A DNA stretch of 55,870 nucleotides from Rubrobacter sp. (GCA_016781775.1 JADDPR010000068.1:1-55870); one strand, 5' to 3'. Counted from the first letter of the stretch, positions 38,569 through 48,155 are shown. Notes: generated by a model not told the origin, from the letters alone. Numbers and translations: made by a program.

Positions 38569-38598
38569 GGGGCCGGGCGCGGAAGAGCGCCCGGCCCC
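38569..38598 (+). terminator. GC hairpin between binding protein 2 and permease genes
   Basis: Perfect 12-bp stem GGGGCCGGGCGC / GCGCCCGGCCCC with loop GGAAGA (38581-38586). No U tract; probably a stabiliser or attenuator inside the operon. Confidence 0.6.
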
Positions 38599-38682
38599 CC
38601 TGAGGGGATGGCTTGCGGAGAGGAGATGGCTTGGGTTTAATGAGGGCGGGATGCGGGTGAGGCGTCGGGAGGTGGTTGGGGC

Positions 38683-39651
38683 GTGATCTCTTACGTGATA
38701 CGCAAGGTCCTCTTCAGCCTCGTCGTGCTCGTGTTCGCGAGCATCTTTATCTTCGGGCTCGTGAGTCTCGCGGGCGATCCGCTGGTTGAGCTCAAGCAGA
38801 ACCCGCGCATCCGGGCCGAGGACATACAGCGCATAAGCGCCATCTACGGGCTCGACCGCTCCTACCCCGAGCAGTACCTGTTCTGGATCAAGGGCGTGTT
38901 GCAGGGGGACCTCGGGACCAGCTTCAAGCAGAACGCGCCCGTCAACGAGATCATCGGTCAGAGGATCTTCCCGACCGTGCTCCTCATGGGCACCTCCATC
39001 CTCATCACGATGATCTTCGCCATCCCGTTCGGCATCTACTCGGCCATAAGGAAGTACAGTTGGCTCGACAACCTGGGGACGTTCTTCGCCTTCCTCGGGT
39101 TCAGCATGCCGATCTTCTGGCTCGCCCTGATCCTGCAGCTCGTCTTCGGGGTGTACCTGACGGAGTGGGCGGGGACGAGGGTCTTCTACACCTCCGGGAT
39201 CAGCGACACCAACTCGGGCGGTGGTCTCGTGGACCTGATAAAACACCTGACCCTGCCCGCCCTCTCGCTCGCGATCATCCAGAGCGCGGTCTACAGCCGC
39301 TTCCAGCGCAGCGCGATGCTGGACGTGCTCTCCTCGGACTACCTGAGGACCGCGCGGGCCAAGGGGCTCTCGCGCAGGACGGTCTACCTCAAACACGCCC
39401 TGAGGAACGCGCTCATCCCCACCGTGACCCTGCTCGCGCTGTACATGGGCACGATCCTCGGCGGGGCGATCATCACGGAGACCGTGTTCGCGTGGCCGGG
39501 CCTCGGGTTTCTTTTCGCCGACGCCCTCTTCAAGGGGGACTTCAACGTGGCGCGCGGGATCCTGCTGCTCATCGCGGTGCTCGTGGTGTTCTTCAACCTC
39601 GTCGCCGACCTGGTCTACGCCTTTGTGGACCCGAGGATCAGCTACGACTAG
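38683..39651 (+). CDS. dipeptide-type ABC transporter permease (DppB family)
   Basis: 322 residues, six predicted helices. N-terminal MISYVIRKVLFSLVVLVF and the extracytoplasmic stretch IYGLDRSYPEQYLFWIKGVL then GDLGTSF are standard for DppB. The EAA loop is RTARAKGLSRRTVYLKHALR, which docks to the ATPase. GTG 38683 with GGGAGG about 10 nt upstream. 12 nt before the second permease gene. Confidence 0.94.
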   Translation: MISYVIRKVLFSLVVLVFASIFIFGLVSLAGDPLVELKQNPRIRAEDIQRISAIYGLDRSYPEQYLFWIKGVLQGDLGTSFKQNAPVNEIIGQRIFPTVLLMGTSILITMIFAIPFGIYSAIRKYSWLDNLGTFFAFLGFSMPIFWLALILQLVFGVYLTEWAGTRVFYTSGISDTNSGGGLVDLIKHLTLPALSLAIIQSAVYSRFQRSAMLDVLSSDYLRTARAKGLSRRTVYLKHALRNALIPTVTLLALYMGTILGGAIITETVFAWPGLGFLFADALFKGDFNVARGILLLIAVLVVFFNLVADLVYAFVDPRISYD

Positions 39652-39663
39652 CAAGGGGACGTA

Positions 39664-40596
39664 ATGACGGAGAGGGAGATCGCGGCAGGGGGGACGCAGG
39701 CCGGGTTGGAGCCGTCGCCGGCGGCATTGGGCGACGAGCACGGCAAGGTCGAGGGGCGGACGCAGCGCGAGATCATCTGGCGCCGCTTCAAACGCCACAA
39801 GCTCGCCATGGTAGGCGGGGTGGTCCTCCTCCTGCTCTTTCTGGCCGCGCTCGCGGCGCCCGCGCTGGCCCCCTACGAGTACGACGAGATCGACTACACC
39901 GCGATAAACCAGGGGCCAAACGCCAGCCACCCGATGGGCGCCGACAACCTGGGCCGCGACGAGCTTACCCGCGTCCTCTACGGAGGGCGGGTCTCGCTTC
40001 TGGTGGGCTTGAGCGTCGGGGTGTTCTCGACCCTGCTCGGCGCGGTCGTCGGCATCGTCGCCGGCTACTATGGGCGCTTCGTGGACGTGGGGGCGATGGG
40101 CTTTGTGGACTTTATGCTCACCCTACCCTTCCTGCCGGTGCTGCTGGTGTTGGGCAAGATCTACCAGTTCACCGCGATCACGATAGCCGCCGCCGTGGCG
40201 CTGCTGGTGTGGATGCCGATCGCGCGCCTGGTGCGTGGGCAGGTCTTGAGCGTGCGCAACCAGGAGTACGTGCAGGCGGCCCACGCCATCGGGGTCTCGG
40301 GGCCGAGGACGATGCTGCGGCACATCTTCCCGAACGTCGTCGGCGTCATGGTAGTGCAGGCCACGCTCATAACCGGCGAGGCGATCCTGATCGAGAGCGC
40401 CCTCTCCTTCCTGGGCCTCGGCATCCAGCCGCCGACCCCTTCGTGGGGGAACATGCTGGAGGACGCCCGCACCACGATGACGACCCAGTGGTGGCTCACC
40501 TACTTCCCGGGCCTCATGATCGTCGTGACCGTCCTCTGCGTGAACTTCCTCGGCGACGGCCTGCGCGACGCCCTGGACCCGAAGGCCGTGGAGTAG
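39664..40596 (+). CDS. dipeptide-type ABC transporter permease (DppC family)
   Basis: 310 residues. A long polar N-terminus (about 45 residues), then six helices. HPMGADNLGRDELTRVLYGG is the DppC hallmark, and the EAA loop is YVQAAHAIGVSGPRTMLRHI followed by FPN. C-terminal NFLGDGLRDALDPK as usual. Its stop shares one base with the GTG of the DUF1028 gene (TAGTG). Confidence 0.95.
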   Translation: MTEREIAAGGTQAGLEPSPAALGDEHGKVEGRTQREIIWRRFKRHKLAMVGGVVLLLLFLAALAAPALAPYEYDEIDYTAINQGPNASHPMGADNLGRDELTRVLYGGRVSLLVGLSVGVFSTLLGAVVGIVAGYYGRFVDVGAMGFVDFMLTLPFLPVLLVLGKIYQFTAITIAAAVALLVWMPIARLVRGQVLSVRNQEYVQAAHAIGVSGPRTMLRHIFPNVVGVMVVQATLITGEAILIESALSFLGLGIQPPTPSWGNMLEDARTTMTTQWWLTYFPGLMIVVTVLCVNFLGDGLRDALDPKAVE

Positions 40597-41486
40597 TGGG
40601 GCCGAACGCGGGTGGCAGGATCGTCGCCACCTTCTCCATCGTCGCCTACGACCCCGAGACGGGCGGGTTCGGGGTCGCCGTGCAGTCGAAATTCCTCGCG
40701 GTCGGGGCGGCGGTCCCCTGGGCGAAGGCGGGGGTGGGGGCGGTCGCGACCCAGGCGCTCGCCAACCTCTCTTACGGACCGAAGGGCCTGGAGCTCATGG
40801 CCGGCGGCAAGAGCGCGAGGGAGACCGTGGAGGCCCTCACCGCCGGGGATGAGGGCAGGGCCGACCGGCAGGTCGGGGTGGTGGACGCCACGGGCGCCGC
40901 CGCGACCTATACGGGGGAGGACTGCTTCGACTGGGCCGGGGGCGTGACCGGCGATCACTACGCCGCCCAGGGGAACATCCTCGTGGGCCGGGAGACCGTG
41001 GAGGCGATGGCGAGAACGTACGAGGAGAGGACCGCCGCGGGGGGGATCTCCTTCGCGAAGCGTTTGATCGTCGCGCTCGACGCGGGGCAGGAGGCCGGCG
41101 GGGACTCGCGGGGCCGGCAGTCCGCGGCCGTGCTCGTCGTCGCGGAGGGGGGCGGCTACGGGGGCGACGAGCGGACCGTGGACCTGCGCGTCGACGACCA
41201 TCCGGACCCCATAAAGGAGCTCATGCGGCTCTACGAGTTGCACGAGCTTTACTTTGGGGAGGCGAAGCCGGAGGACGTGGTCCCGATCGAGGGGGAGGTG
41301 AGGGGAGAGGTCGTGGCCTCCCTCCGGCGCTTCGGCTACCTGGAGGCCGACGACCCGGGGGACGACGCCCTGTTCGGCGCGCTGAGAGCTTGGACGCGCA
41401 CGGAGAACTTCGAAGGGCGGGAGCAGGGGAGAGGCTACCTGGACCGCGCGGTGTTGCGGTTCATGAAGGGCAAGGCGGGGACGTAG
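40596..41486 (+). CDS. DUF1028 (Ntn-hydrolase-like) protein
   Basis: 296 residues from GTG 40596. The DUF1028 domain is residues about 12-205: ATFSIVAYDPETGGFGVAVQ, GAAVPWAKAGVGAVATQALA, and the conserved Asp/Gly block AAQGNILVGRETVEAM. Such proteins have an Ntn-hydrolase fold, but no activity is firmly known. Members usually begin Met-Thr-Phe-Ser, exposing Thr after Met removal; here about 11 residues precede that Thr. The C-terminal about 70 residues (GYLEADDPGDDALFGALRAW) resemble the short helical domain often found there. Its place inside a peptide-import operon suggests work on imported peptides. Confidence 0.88.
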   Translation: MGPNAGGRIVATFSIVAYDPETGGFGVAVQSKFLAVGAAVPWAKAGVGAVATQALANLSYGPKGLELMAGGKSARETVEALTAGDEGRADRQVGVVDATGAAATYTGEDCFDWAGGVTGDHYAAQGNILVGRETVEAMARTYEERTAAGGISFAKRLIVALDAGQEAGGDSRGRQSAAVLVVAEGGGYGGDERTVDLRVDDHPDPIKELMRLYELHELYFGEAKPEDVVPIEGEVRGEVVASLRRFGYLEADDPGDDALFGALRAWTRTENFEGREQGRGYLDRAVLRFMKGKAGT

Positions 41487-41585
41487 GTGGCAGGCGGTCG
41501 TTGTGCCGGAGCCCGTGGCTACTGTAGGCTGCGTGGCGAAGGGGTACGGGAGGCCCGGAATTCGAAAGCGGTGGGTAGTTAGAGT

Positions 41586-42605
41586 ATGGCGATGCTGGAA
41601 GTAAACAACCTCAAGACTCACTTCAAGACCCAGGACGGGGTCGTCAAGGCCGTGGACGGGGTCTCGTTCTCGCTGGAGCCCGGGGAGACCCTGGGGATCG
41701 TCGGGGAGTCGGGGAGCGGCAAGAGCGTGACGGCCCTGAGCCTCATGCAGCTCAACCCCAGCCCCCCCGTCTCGTACCCGGAGGGCGAGATCCTCTTCGA
41801 GGGGCAGGACCTCCTCAAGGCGAGCGAGGGGAGGATGCAGAAGATCCGGGGCAACGACATCGCCATGATCTTCCAGGACCCGATGACGAGTCTGAACCCG
41901 GTCTTCACGGTAGGGGATCAGATTATGGAGGCCATCCGCATCCACCAGCAGGTCTCCAAGGGCGAGGCGAAGAAGCGCGCGATCCAGGTCCTGCGCGACG
42001 TCGGGATCGCCAACCCGGAGAGGCGCGTCGACGAGTACCCGCACCAGTACTCCGGCGGGATGCGCCAGAGGGCCATGATCGCGATGGGCCTCTCGTGCAA
42101 CCCGAAGGTACTCATAGCCGACGAGCCGACGACCGCGCTCGACGTGACGATACAGGCCCAGATTCTGGAGCTCATGGTCGACCTGCAGGAGAAGTACGGG
42201 ACGGCGATCGTGATGATCACGCACGACCTCGGGGTGGTCGCTCAGCTTGCGGACAAGGTTATGGTGATGTACGCCGGTCGCGCCGTCGAGCAGGGGCCGA
42301 CGGACGACGTCTTCTACGACCCGATGATGCCATACACGTGGTCGCTCTTGCGCTCCATACCGCGCCTGGACACGGCGGGGGAGGTGAGGCTCCTACCGAT
42401 CAAGGGGACGCCGCCCAGCTTGATCTTCTTGCCGGAGGGCTGCAACTTCAACCCGCGCTGCCCGTTCGTCAAGGACGAGTGCCTCAGGATAGACCCCGCG
42501 CTCGAAAGGAAGAAGCCGGGCCACTCGGCCGCCTGCATCCTCTCGCCGGAGGAGCTGGAGAACAAAAAGCACCGCGTCGACCAGGAGCTGGGGGTGGAGG
42601 GATGA
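41586..42605 (+). CDS. dipeptide-type ABC transporter ATPase (DppD family)
   Basis: 339 residues. Walker [11 protein letters not shown], signature [15 protein letters not shown], Walker [16 protein letters not shown]-loop ITHD. The C-terminal Cys pattern [14 protein letters not shown]...HSAAC matches the 4Fe-4S cluster site of DppD/OppD proteins. A 99-nt gap precedes it and may hold a weak promoter (TTGTGC-18-TAGGCT); the Shine-Dalgarno sequence is poor. Overlaps the next ATPase gene by 4 nt (ATGA). Confidence 0.95.
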   Translation: MAMLEVNNLKTHFKTQDGVVKAVDGVSFSLEPGETLGIVGESGSGKSVTALSLMQLNPSPPVSYPEGEILFEGQDLLKASEGRMQKIRGNDIAMIFQDPMTSLNPVFTVGDQIMEAIRIHQQVSKGEAKKRAIQVLRDVGIANPERRVDEYPHQYSGGMRQRAMIAMGLSCNPKVLIADEPTTALDVTIQAQILELMVDLQEKYGTAIVMITHDLGVVAQLADKVMVMYAGRAVEQGPTDDVFYDPMMPYTWSLLRSIPRLDTAGEVRLLPIKGTPPSLIFLPEGCNFNPRCPFVKDECLRIDPALERKKPGHSAACILSPEELENKKHRVDQELGVEG

Positions 42606-43729
42606 CCGAAGCACCGAACGGCCGCGCGGAAGCGGCGGGTATGCCCCCAGGCGCGCCGTCCGGCGAGTACCTGCTGGAGACCCGCGGCCTGAAGATGCAC
42701 TTCCCCATAAAGGCCGGCGTGTTCAAGCGGACGGTCGGGCACGTCAAGGCGGTGGACGGGGTGGATCTTCAGGTGCGCCAGGGGGAGACTCTGGGTCTCG
42801 TAGGGGAGTCCGGGTGCGGCAAGAGCACGCTGGCGCGCCTGATCCTGCGTCTTTTAGAGCCTACCGACGGCGAGGTGATCTTCGGTGGGGAGAACATTCT
42901 CCGGTACGACCGCAAGCAGATGCTGCGCGTTCGGCGGGACATGCAGATTATCTTCCAGGACCCTTACGCGAGCTTGAACCCGCGCATGACCGTCGGAAAC
43001 ATCATCGCCGAGCCCCTGAAGACGCACGGCGTGGGCGGCAGCGGAGCTGGGGAGCGCAAGCGCCGGGTGCAGGAGCTCCTGGAGATCGTGGGTCTCAACC
43101 CCGAGCACTACAACCGCTACCCGCACGAGTTCTCGGGCGGGCAGCGACAGAGGATCGGGGTCGCGCGCGCCGTCGCCCTGAACCCGAAGCTGATCATCTG
43201 CGACGAGCCGGTCTCGGCGCTGGACGTCTCGATCCAGGCTCAGGTCGTGAACCTCCTGCAGGACCTGCAGAAGGAGTTCGGGCTGACGTACGTCTTTATC
43301 GCGCACGACCTCTCGGTGGTGAAGCACATCTCCGACCGGGTAGCGGTGATGTACCTCGGCAAGATCGCGGAGATCTCCGATCGCAAGGGCCTCTACGCCG
43401 AGCCGCGTCACCCGTACACGAACGCCCTCCTCTCGGCGATCCCGGTCCCCGACCCCGAGAAGGAGCGTGCGCGCCGCCGCGTCGTGCTCGCCGGCGACGT
43501 CCCGTCCCCCGCGAACCCCCCGAGCGGGTGCGTCTTCCACACCCGCTGCCCCAGGGCGCGGGAGTACTGCAAGCAGCACGTCCCCCCGCTTATACCCCAG
43601 GATAAAGATGATGGGGCCGAGATCGGGGGCAAGCCCGACCACCGCGCCTCTTGCTTCTTCCCCGTTCTCGAAGGACAGCCTATAAACCAGCGCGCCGAGG
43701 GCACCCCTTACAGGGTCTCGGACGCTTAA
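42602..43729 (+). CDS. dipeptide-type ABC transporter ATPase (DppF family)
   Basis: 375 residues from ATG 42602. N-terminal about 20 residues are unconserved, then [20 protein letters not shown] typical of DppF/OppF. Walker [18 protein letters not shown], signature [15 protein letters not shown], Walker [15 protein letters not shown], and the C-terminal oligopeptide-transporter domain with [14 protein letters not shown]. Last gene of the importer: two binding proteins, two permeases, DUF1028, two ATPases. Confidence 0.96.
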   Translation: MTEAPNGRAEAAGMPPGAPSGEYLLETRGLKMHFPIKAGVFKRTVGHVKAVDGVDLQVRQGETLGLVGESGCGKSTLARLILRLLEPTDGEVIFGGENILRYDRKQMLRVRRDMQIIFQDPYASLNPRMTVGNIIAEPLKTHGVGGSGAGERKRRVQELLEIVGLNPEHYNRYPHEFSGGQRQRIGVARAVALNPKLIICDEPVSALDVSIQAQVVNLLQDLQKEFGLTYVFIAHDLSVVKHISDRVAVMYLGKIAEISDRKGLYAEPRHPYTNALLSAIPVPDPEKERARRRVVLAGDVPSPANPPSGCVFHTRCPRAREYCKQHVPPLIPQDKDDGAEIGGKPDHRASCFFPVLEGQPINQRAEGTPYRVSDA

Positions 43730-43782
43730 CCGCCCTCCGCGCCGCGGCCGGATTCATAGGATGCCAAACGGTAAAGCGGCTA

Positions 43783-43788
43783 TATAAT
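43783..43788 (+). promoter_or_regulatory. -10 box for a leaderless S41 protease mRNA
   Basis: Consensus TATAAT ending 7 nt before GTG 43796. No good -35 found. Confidence 0.55.
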
Positions 43789-43795
43789 CAGGCGC

Positions 43796-45103
43796 GTGTG
43801 GAGGAACACCTCGACCAAGCTTGATCTGCGGCGCTCGATCGTGCGGGTGTTCGCGCTCGTGCTCGTGCTTCTTGCCTCCATGCTCGCCGCCTATGCTTAC
43901 GGAAGGTCTCAGAGCCCGGCCTCCCTCTCGGGGGAGAACCAGGAGAGCGTGAGGCTCTACGCCGAGGCTCTCAAGGAGGTCGAGGACGACTACGTCGACC
44001 AGGAGGCCGTCGACCCGGAGAAGCAGACCTACGGGGCTATCCAGGGCATGATCGAGTCTTTAGGCGACGAGGGGCACACGCGCTTCTTGACCCCGGAGGA
44101 GGTCGAGAGGAACCGCCAGGGCTTATCCGGCAAGTACGTAGGCATAGGCGTCCAGCTCGAGAACCGGGAGGAGAGGGTCGTCGTCTCGTCCCCCATCGAT
44201 GGTTCTCCGGCCGACGAGGCGGGGGTAAAGACGGGGGACGTGATCGTCGCCGTCGACGGCAAGGGCGTCGAGGGGGAAGACGTCGCCCAGATCGCCGAGA
44301 AGGTGCGGGGGCCGGAGGGCAGCCCCGTGGAGCTGACCGTCCGTCGCGGCGAGGAGGAGCAGAGCTTCAAGCTGGAGCGCGAGGAACTCGCCGTAGAGAC
44401 CGCGTCGTGGAACCTTATCCCCGGGACCGACGTCGCCCACCTCAGGCTCGCTTCTTTCTCGCAGGACGCCGCAGAACAGCTCCGCTCGGCGATGGACGAA
44501 GCGAGGGAAGCTGGGGCCGAGCGGTTCATCCTCGACCTGAGGGACAATCCGGGCGGTCAGGTGGACCAGGCCGTAGGCGTCGCCGAGCTCTTTCTGGGGC
44601 CCGAGGAGGTGGTCTACGTCCGCAGGGATGCCTCCGGCGAGAAGGACGAGGTGCGGACCTCCGACGACGCGGAGCCCACGGACGCCCCGGTCGTCGTCCT
44701 GACCAACGGCGGGACGGCGTCGAGCGCGGAGATCGTGGCCGGGGCCCTCCGCGACAACGGCCGGGCGAAGGTCGTCGGCGAGACGACGTTCGGGACGGGC
44801 ACCGTCCTCGCCGAGCGGACCCTGAGCGATGGATCGGCGATCCTGCTCGGCATAGCGGAGTGGCTGACCCCGAACGGGGACTTTATCCGGGAGTCCGGGA
44901 TCGAGCCGGACGTCAGGGTGGTGCTCGCGGAGGGCCAGGAGCCCCTCATCCCGGGCGAGGAAGAGGAGATGACCCGGGAGGAGATCCTCGACGGGGACGC
45001 GCAGCTGTCGCGTGCCTTCGAGGCGCTGGAGGGAGCGCCACCACAGGAAGAGCCTCCGCAAGCCTCCTCGCAGGCGTTGCGGGCGCCGGACGGGGGCGCT
45101 TAG
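43796..45103 (+). CDS. S41 family (CtpA-like) peptidase with altered active site
   Basis: 435 residues. N-terminal signal anchor (about 14-36), a helical region, a PDZ domain (about 113-195, GIGVQLENREERVVVSSPID), then the tail-specific protease core. The nucleophile site is NGGTASSAEIVAGAL (Ser309). In C-terminal processing proteases the catalytic Lys lies 25 residues later in TFGKG; here the same place reads TFGTG (Thr334, codon ACG), so the lysine is missing. The rest, including LDLRDNPGG, is intact. Extracytoplasmic. Either another base replaces Lys or the enzyme is a non-proteolytic binder. The start is leaderless. Confidence 0.88.
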   Translation: MWRNTSTKLDLRRSIVRVFALVLVLLASMLAAYAYGRSQSPASLSGENQESVRLYAEALKEVEDDYVDQEAVDPEKQTYGAIQGMIESLGDEGHTRFLTPEEVERNRQGLSGKYVGIGVQLENREERVVVSSPIDGSPADEAGVKTGDVIVAVDGKGVEGEDVAQIAEKVRGPEGSPVELTVRRGEEEQSFKLEREELAVETASWNLIPGTDVAHLRLASFSQDAAEQLRSAMDEAREAGAERFILDLRDNPGGQVDQAVGVAELFLGPEEVVYVRRDASGEKDEVRTSDDAEPTDAPVVVLTNGGTASSAEIVAGALRDNGRAKVVGETTFGTGTVLAERTLSDGSAILLGIAEWLTPNGDFIRESGIEPDVRVVLAEGQEPLIPGEEEEMTREEILDGDAQLSRAFEALEGAPPQEEPPQASSQALRAPDGGA

Positions 45104-45177
45104 GGATCTGGCACCGAGGGTAGAATTTCGGGAGCGAGGGGTGCCGAGGCTCCTCGAAAAGTTTTCGGGGAGGAATT

Positions 45178-45636
45178 ATGGGTTTCACGGAACGCGCTTT
45201 GTACGGGGCCCTCGGCGGGGCCGGTGGGACGGTGGCATTGAGCGGGCTAAGGTGGGCTCTGACGGGCGTGGGTTTGGTCCAAAAGACCGCGCCCGAGCAG
45301 GTCGTCGGAAGGCTAGAAGAGCTGGGGCTCGTAGACGACTGGTCGAAAGGCGCCCGGCGCGCTCTCACGGTGGTTGCGCACCTCGCCTACGGTCTGGGGA
45401 TCGGGACGTCGCTGGGTCTGTTGCGTCGGGAGAGCGGGGACTCTGTCGAGGAGGCCGCCGTGGGCTCGGCCCTGGGGCTTTTGGCGTGGGGCGTCGGCTG
45501 GGCCACCTGGCTTCCGCTCACCGGCGTACACCAGCCCCCTTGGAAGCAACGCAGCCCCAAGGTCCTACTGCCGGTTCTGGACCATGCCGTCTTCGGCGCG
45601 GTGTGGGGTTTGATCTTCCGCACCCGAAACTCTTAG
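45178..45636 (+). CDS. small membrane protein related to the 877-1365 product
   Basis: 152 residues from ATG 45178 with GGGGAGG 5 nt upstream. Hydrophobic segments at about 5-25, 63-80, 92-115 and 132-148. Central VVAHLAYGLGIGTSLGLLRR and the C-terminal TGVHQPPW...LLPVLDHAVFGAVWG follow the same plan as the product of 877-1365. No function known. TAGAAT at 45121-45126 could be its -10 box. Confidence 0.75.
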   Translation: MGFTERALYGALGGAGGTVALSGLRWALTGVGLVQKTAPEQVVGRLEELGLVDDWSKGARRALTVVAHLAYGLGIGTSLGLLRRESGDSVEEAAVGSALGLLAWGVGWATWLPLTGVHQPPWKQRSPKVLLPVLDHAVFGAVWGLIFRTRNS

Positions 45637-45708
45637 ATGCACAAGCAAGTTTAAGCATGTTCGGACGGTGACAGGGACCGCGGGTAGGGGTGGCTGCCGG
45701 GTGGGCGG

Positions 45709-46197
45709 ATGGCCGGTATGACGTCCGCCAGGGACGTCCCCGACGGGCTAAGGTCCTTGCGGAAGAGTGGGGGGCGCGTCGTCTTCACCAACGGCTGCTT
45801 CGACCTCTTGCACCCCGGGCACGTGGCGTATCTCGAGGCGGCGCGCGCTCTCGGAGATGCCCTCGTGGTCGGCCTCAACTCCGATGAGTCGGTTCGGGGG
45901 CTCGGGAAAGGCCCGGACCGTCCCATCGTCGCGGAAGGGGACCGCGCCGCCGTCCTTGGCGCCCTTCGGGCGGTCGACGCCGTCGTGATCTTCGATGAGC
46001 AGACGCCGATACGCCTCATGCGCGAGGTCCGTCCTGCCGTATACGTCAAAGGCGGCGATTATCGCATCGAGGATCTGCCCGAGGCCGAGGTTGCGGAGGA
46101 GATCGGGGCCGAGGTCAGGATCATCCCCTTCGTGGCCGGCTACTCGACGAGCGCGCTGTTGGAGAAGATAAGAAGAGCACCTTCGCCGGGAGCGTAA
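45709..46197 (+). CDS. RfaE2-like cytidylyltransferase-fold protein (heptose-1-phosphate adenylyltransferase family)
   Basis: 162 residues. Nucleotidyltransferase fold with TNGCFDLLHPGHVAYLEAAR (HxGH motif), LVVGLNSDESVRGLGKGPDR, the RPAVYVKGGDY motif and the ISSSK-like GYSTSALLEKIRR. It matches the single-domain form of the HldE C-terminus, which makes ADP-heptose. Cells of this type lack LPS, so the sugar may go to another envelope glycan, or the substrate may differ. No heptose kinase or epimerase gene is nearby. Confidence 0.88.
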   Translation: MAGMTSARDVPDGLRSLRKSGGRVVFTNGCFDLLHPGHVAYLEAARALGDALVVGLNSDESVRGLGKGPDRPIVAEGDRAAVLGALRAVDAVVIFDEQTPIRLMREVRPAVYVKGGDYRIEDLPEAEVAEEIGAEVRIIPFVAGYSTSALLEKIRRAPSPGA

Positions 46198-46336
46198 AGC
46201 TCGGGCGTCGGGTCGAGGTGCCGGTGGACGCTCCAGAGCGGGCGAAGCCTGGTTTTTGGTAACGCCTTTCCCCCATCGGTGAGCGGCGCACCGTGCAAAC
46301 CAGTGCCACATTCACCGCCGCGCTTGTGCAGTCGCC

Positions 46337-46358
46337 CCGGGACGGGCGGTCGTCCCGG
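46337..46358 (+). terminator. hairpin between convergent genes
   Basis: CCGGGACG (46337-46344) / CGTCCCGG (46351-46358), loop GGCGGT, in the 227-bp gap between the RfaE2-like and TrmL-like genes. It could serve both directions; no U tract on either strand. Confidence 0.4.
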
Positions 46359-46424
46359 AAAGGAGAAGCGAAATCCTTTTGCGCGGGAGTGGGCGACGGG
46401 CAGAGCGAGGACGAGCGTGCGCGG

Positions 46425-46898
46425 TCAGGGCAGGCGGGGGTCGGTTTGTCGGAGGGCCTCGAACAGTACGATGCCCATGGCGACGCCGAGGTTGAGGCTC
46501 TGGGTTTCTCCTTGCTGCGGAATCGTCACCCGTTCGTCGCACAGCGCCAGCAGTTCGGGTCGGATGCCGTGCCCCTCGGAGCCGAACACGAGGAGGTCGT
46601 CCGGCCGGAAAGAGAAGCGGGTTAGCGGTTCTGCGTTGCGGTCCGGTACCGTCGCCACCCCTCGGCCCGGAGACGTTCGGAGGAAGGCTTCGGGCTCCTC
46701 GACGCGTTCGAAGGCGACGCGGAAGAAGGCCCCCGCCGAGACCACCTTGATGCGGCGGGTTCGGCTCTTCCCGTAGCTCGGGCGTATGAGGCGGTGCGGG
46801 TCGTAGACGTAGCATCGCCCGACCCCGAGCGTCTCCAGGGTCCTCGAGATCACGCAGACGTGCTCGAAGTCGCGCGGCGCGTCGAGGAAGACGTTCAT
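46425..46898 (-). CDS. SpoU/TrmH family RNA 2'-O-methyltransferase (TrmL-like)
   Basis: 157 residues, the size of the minimal single-domain SPOUT enzyme TrmL. Trefoil-knot motifs: LLVFGSEGHGI (motif 2) and IPQQGETQSLNLGVAMGIVL (motif 3, with the SLN signature). The N-terminal Asn/Arg of motif 1 is seen only partly (FLDAPRDFEHVCVISRTLET). TrmL methylates the wobble base ribose of some leucine tRNAs, but the substrate here could be another tRNA or rRNA. Lies 42 nt downstream of rpoD's far end, on the opposite side of its stop, reading toward 46425. Confidence 0.82.
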   Translation of the reverse strand: MNVFLDAPRDFEHVCVISRTLETLGVGRCYVYDPHRLIRPSYGKSRTRRIKVVSAGAFFRVAFERVEEPEAFLRTSPGRGVATVPDRNAEPLTRFSFRPDDLLVFGSEGHGIRPELLALCDERVTIPQQGETQSLNLGVAMGIVLFEALRQTDPRLP

Positions 46899-46940
46899 GG
46901 GTGGTCCGGACCCAACGGAGGGGTAGGTGCCGGGGGGAGT

Positions 46941-48038
46941 CTAGTCCAGAAGGTCGCGCAGGGACGCGGCGTGGGGACTCGACTTGATCTTGGCGAGCGC
47001 CGTTAGTTGTATCTGGCGGATGCGTTCGCGGGTGACGTCGAAGCGCTCGCCGACCTCTTCGAGGGTCTTGGGCTGGCCGCCGGTGAGGCCGAAGCGGTAC
47101 TCGAGGACCATGCGCTCGCGCTCGGGGAGGCTGCCGAGGGCCTCTTGCATGCGGCTCTTGAGGAGCGAGGTCTTGGCGAGGTCGTGGGGGGTTTCGGAGT
47201 CCTCGTCGGCGATAAAGTCGCCGAGCTCGGAGGAGTGGTCCTCCCCGACCGGGGTTTCGAGGGAGATGGAGCGGCGGCTGACGCGCCTTATGCGCCCGAT
47301 CTCCTCGACCTCGATCTCCATGTGGACCGCGACCTCCTCGTCCGTGGGGTCGCGGTTCAGCTCGGCGGCGAGGGAGCGCTGCACCCGGTAGTACTTGTTT
47401 ATCTTCTCGACCATGTGGACGGGGACGCGGATGGTGCGGCCCTTGTCCGCGATGGCGCGGGTCACGGCCTGGCGGATCCACCACGTCGCATATGTGGAGA
47501 ACTTGAAGCCCTTGCGGTAGTTGAACTTCTCGACCGCCCGCATCAGGCCGATGTTCCCCTCCTGGATGAGGTCGAGGAGAGAGACGCCGCGGCTCGCGTA
47601 CTTCTTCGCGATGGAGACGACGAGCCTCAGGTTCGCGCGCGTCAGGTGGGCCTTGGCCCGCTTGTCGCCGCGCTCGACGCGCTTGGCGAGGTAGACCTCC
47701 TGGCCCTTGGTGAGGAGCGGGGTCTTGCCGATCTCGTCGAGGTACATCTGGACGGCGTCGCCGGTGTAGCGGGTGCGAAGGTCGCTCTCGAGGACCTCCT
47801 CGACAATCTGGGCGTCCTCTTCCTCGTTGTGGAGGGTGTCGTTCAGGAACTCGGCGTCCACCACTTCGACGCCGTGCTCGCGAAGGAGGCCGTAGACCTG
47901 CTGGATCTCCTCGGTCGAGAGGTCCACTTCCTGGAGGAGGTCCAAGACCTCGCTGGACTCGAGGGTACCGGAGCTTTGTCCGGCCTCGAAGAGATCCTGG
48001 ATCTCCTCTATCTCACGAAGGTCGCGTTGGGGCTGCAA
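46941..48038 (-). CDS. rpoD: primary RNA polymerase sigma factor (RpoD/SigA)
   Basis: 365 residues. Region 1.1 is short, region 1.2 is [20 protein letters not shown], region 2 contains [20 protein letters not shown] and [20 protein letters not shown] (-10 recognition), region 3 [16 protein letters not shown], and region 4 [16 protein letters not shown] with [17 protein letters not shown] (-35 recognition). All this identifies the housekeeping type. The TTG at 48038 lies very close to GAGGAG (3 nt), so a start a little downstream is possible. Divergent from the DUF697 gene. Confidence 0.95.
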   Translation of the reverse strand: MQPQRDLREIEEIQDLFEAGQSSGTLESSEVLDLLQEVDLSTEEIQQVYGLLREHGVEVVDAEFLNDTLHNEEEDAQIVEEVLESDLRTRYTGDAVQMYLDEIGKTPLLTKGQEVYLAKRVERGDKRAKAHLTRANLRLVVSIAKKYASRGVSLLDLIQEGNIGLMRAVEKFNYRKGFKFSTYATWWIRQAVTRAIADKGRTIRVPVHMVEKINKYYRVQRSLAAELNRDPTDEEVAVHMEIEVEEIGRIRRVSRRSISLETPVGEDHSSELGDFIADEDSETPHDLAKTSLLKSRMQEALGSLPERERMVLEYRFGLTGGQPKTLEEVGERFDVTRERIRQIQLTALAKIKSSPHAASLRDLLD

Positions 48039-48101
48039 GGTCTCCTCTGGTCTACTGTGGTCGGTCCATCGGTTCCCGAAACACTAGCCTTATTGACGCG
48101 T

Positions 48102-48129
48102 AATATATCCGATAAGGGACAAAGATCAA
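48102..48129 (-). promoter_or_regulatory. sigma-A promoter of rpoD
   Basis: TTGATC (48129-48124), 16-nt spacer, TATATT (48107-48102) on the minus strand; the predicted start near 48095 gives a leader of about 57 nt. Confidence 0.6.
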
Positions 48130-48155
48130 CGAGCGCGTTACGAAAGGGGCACGCC

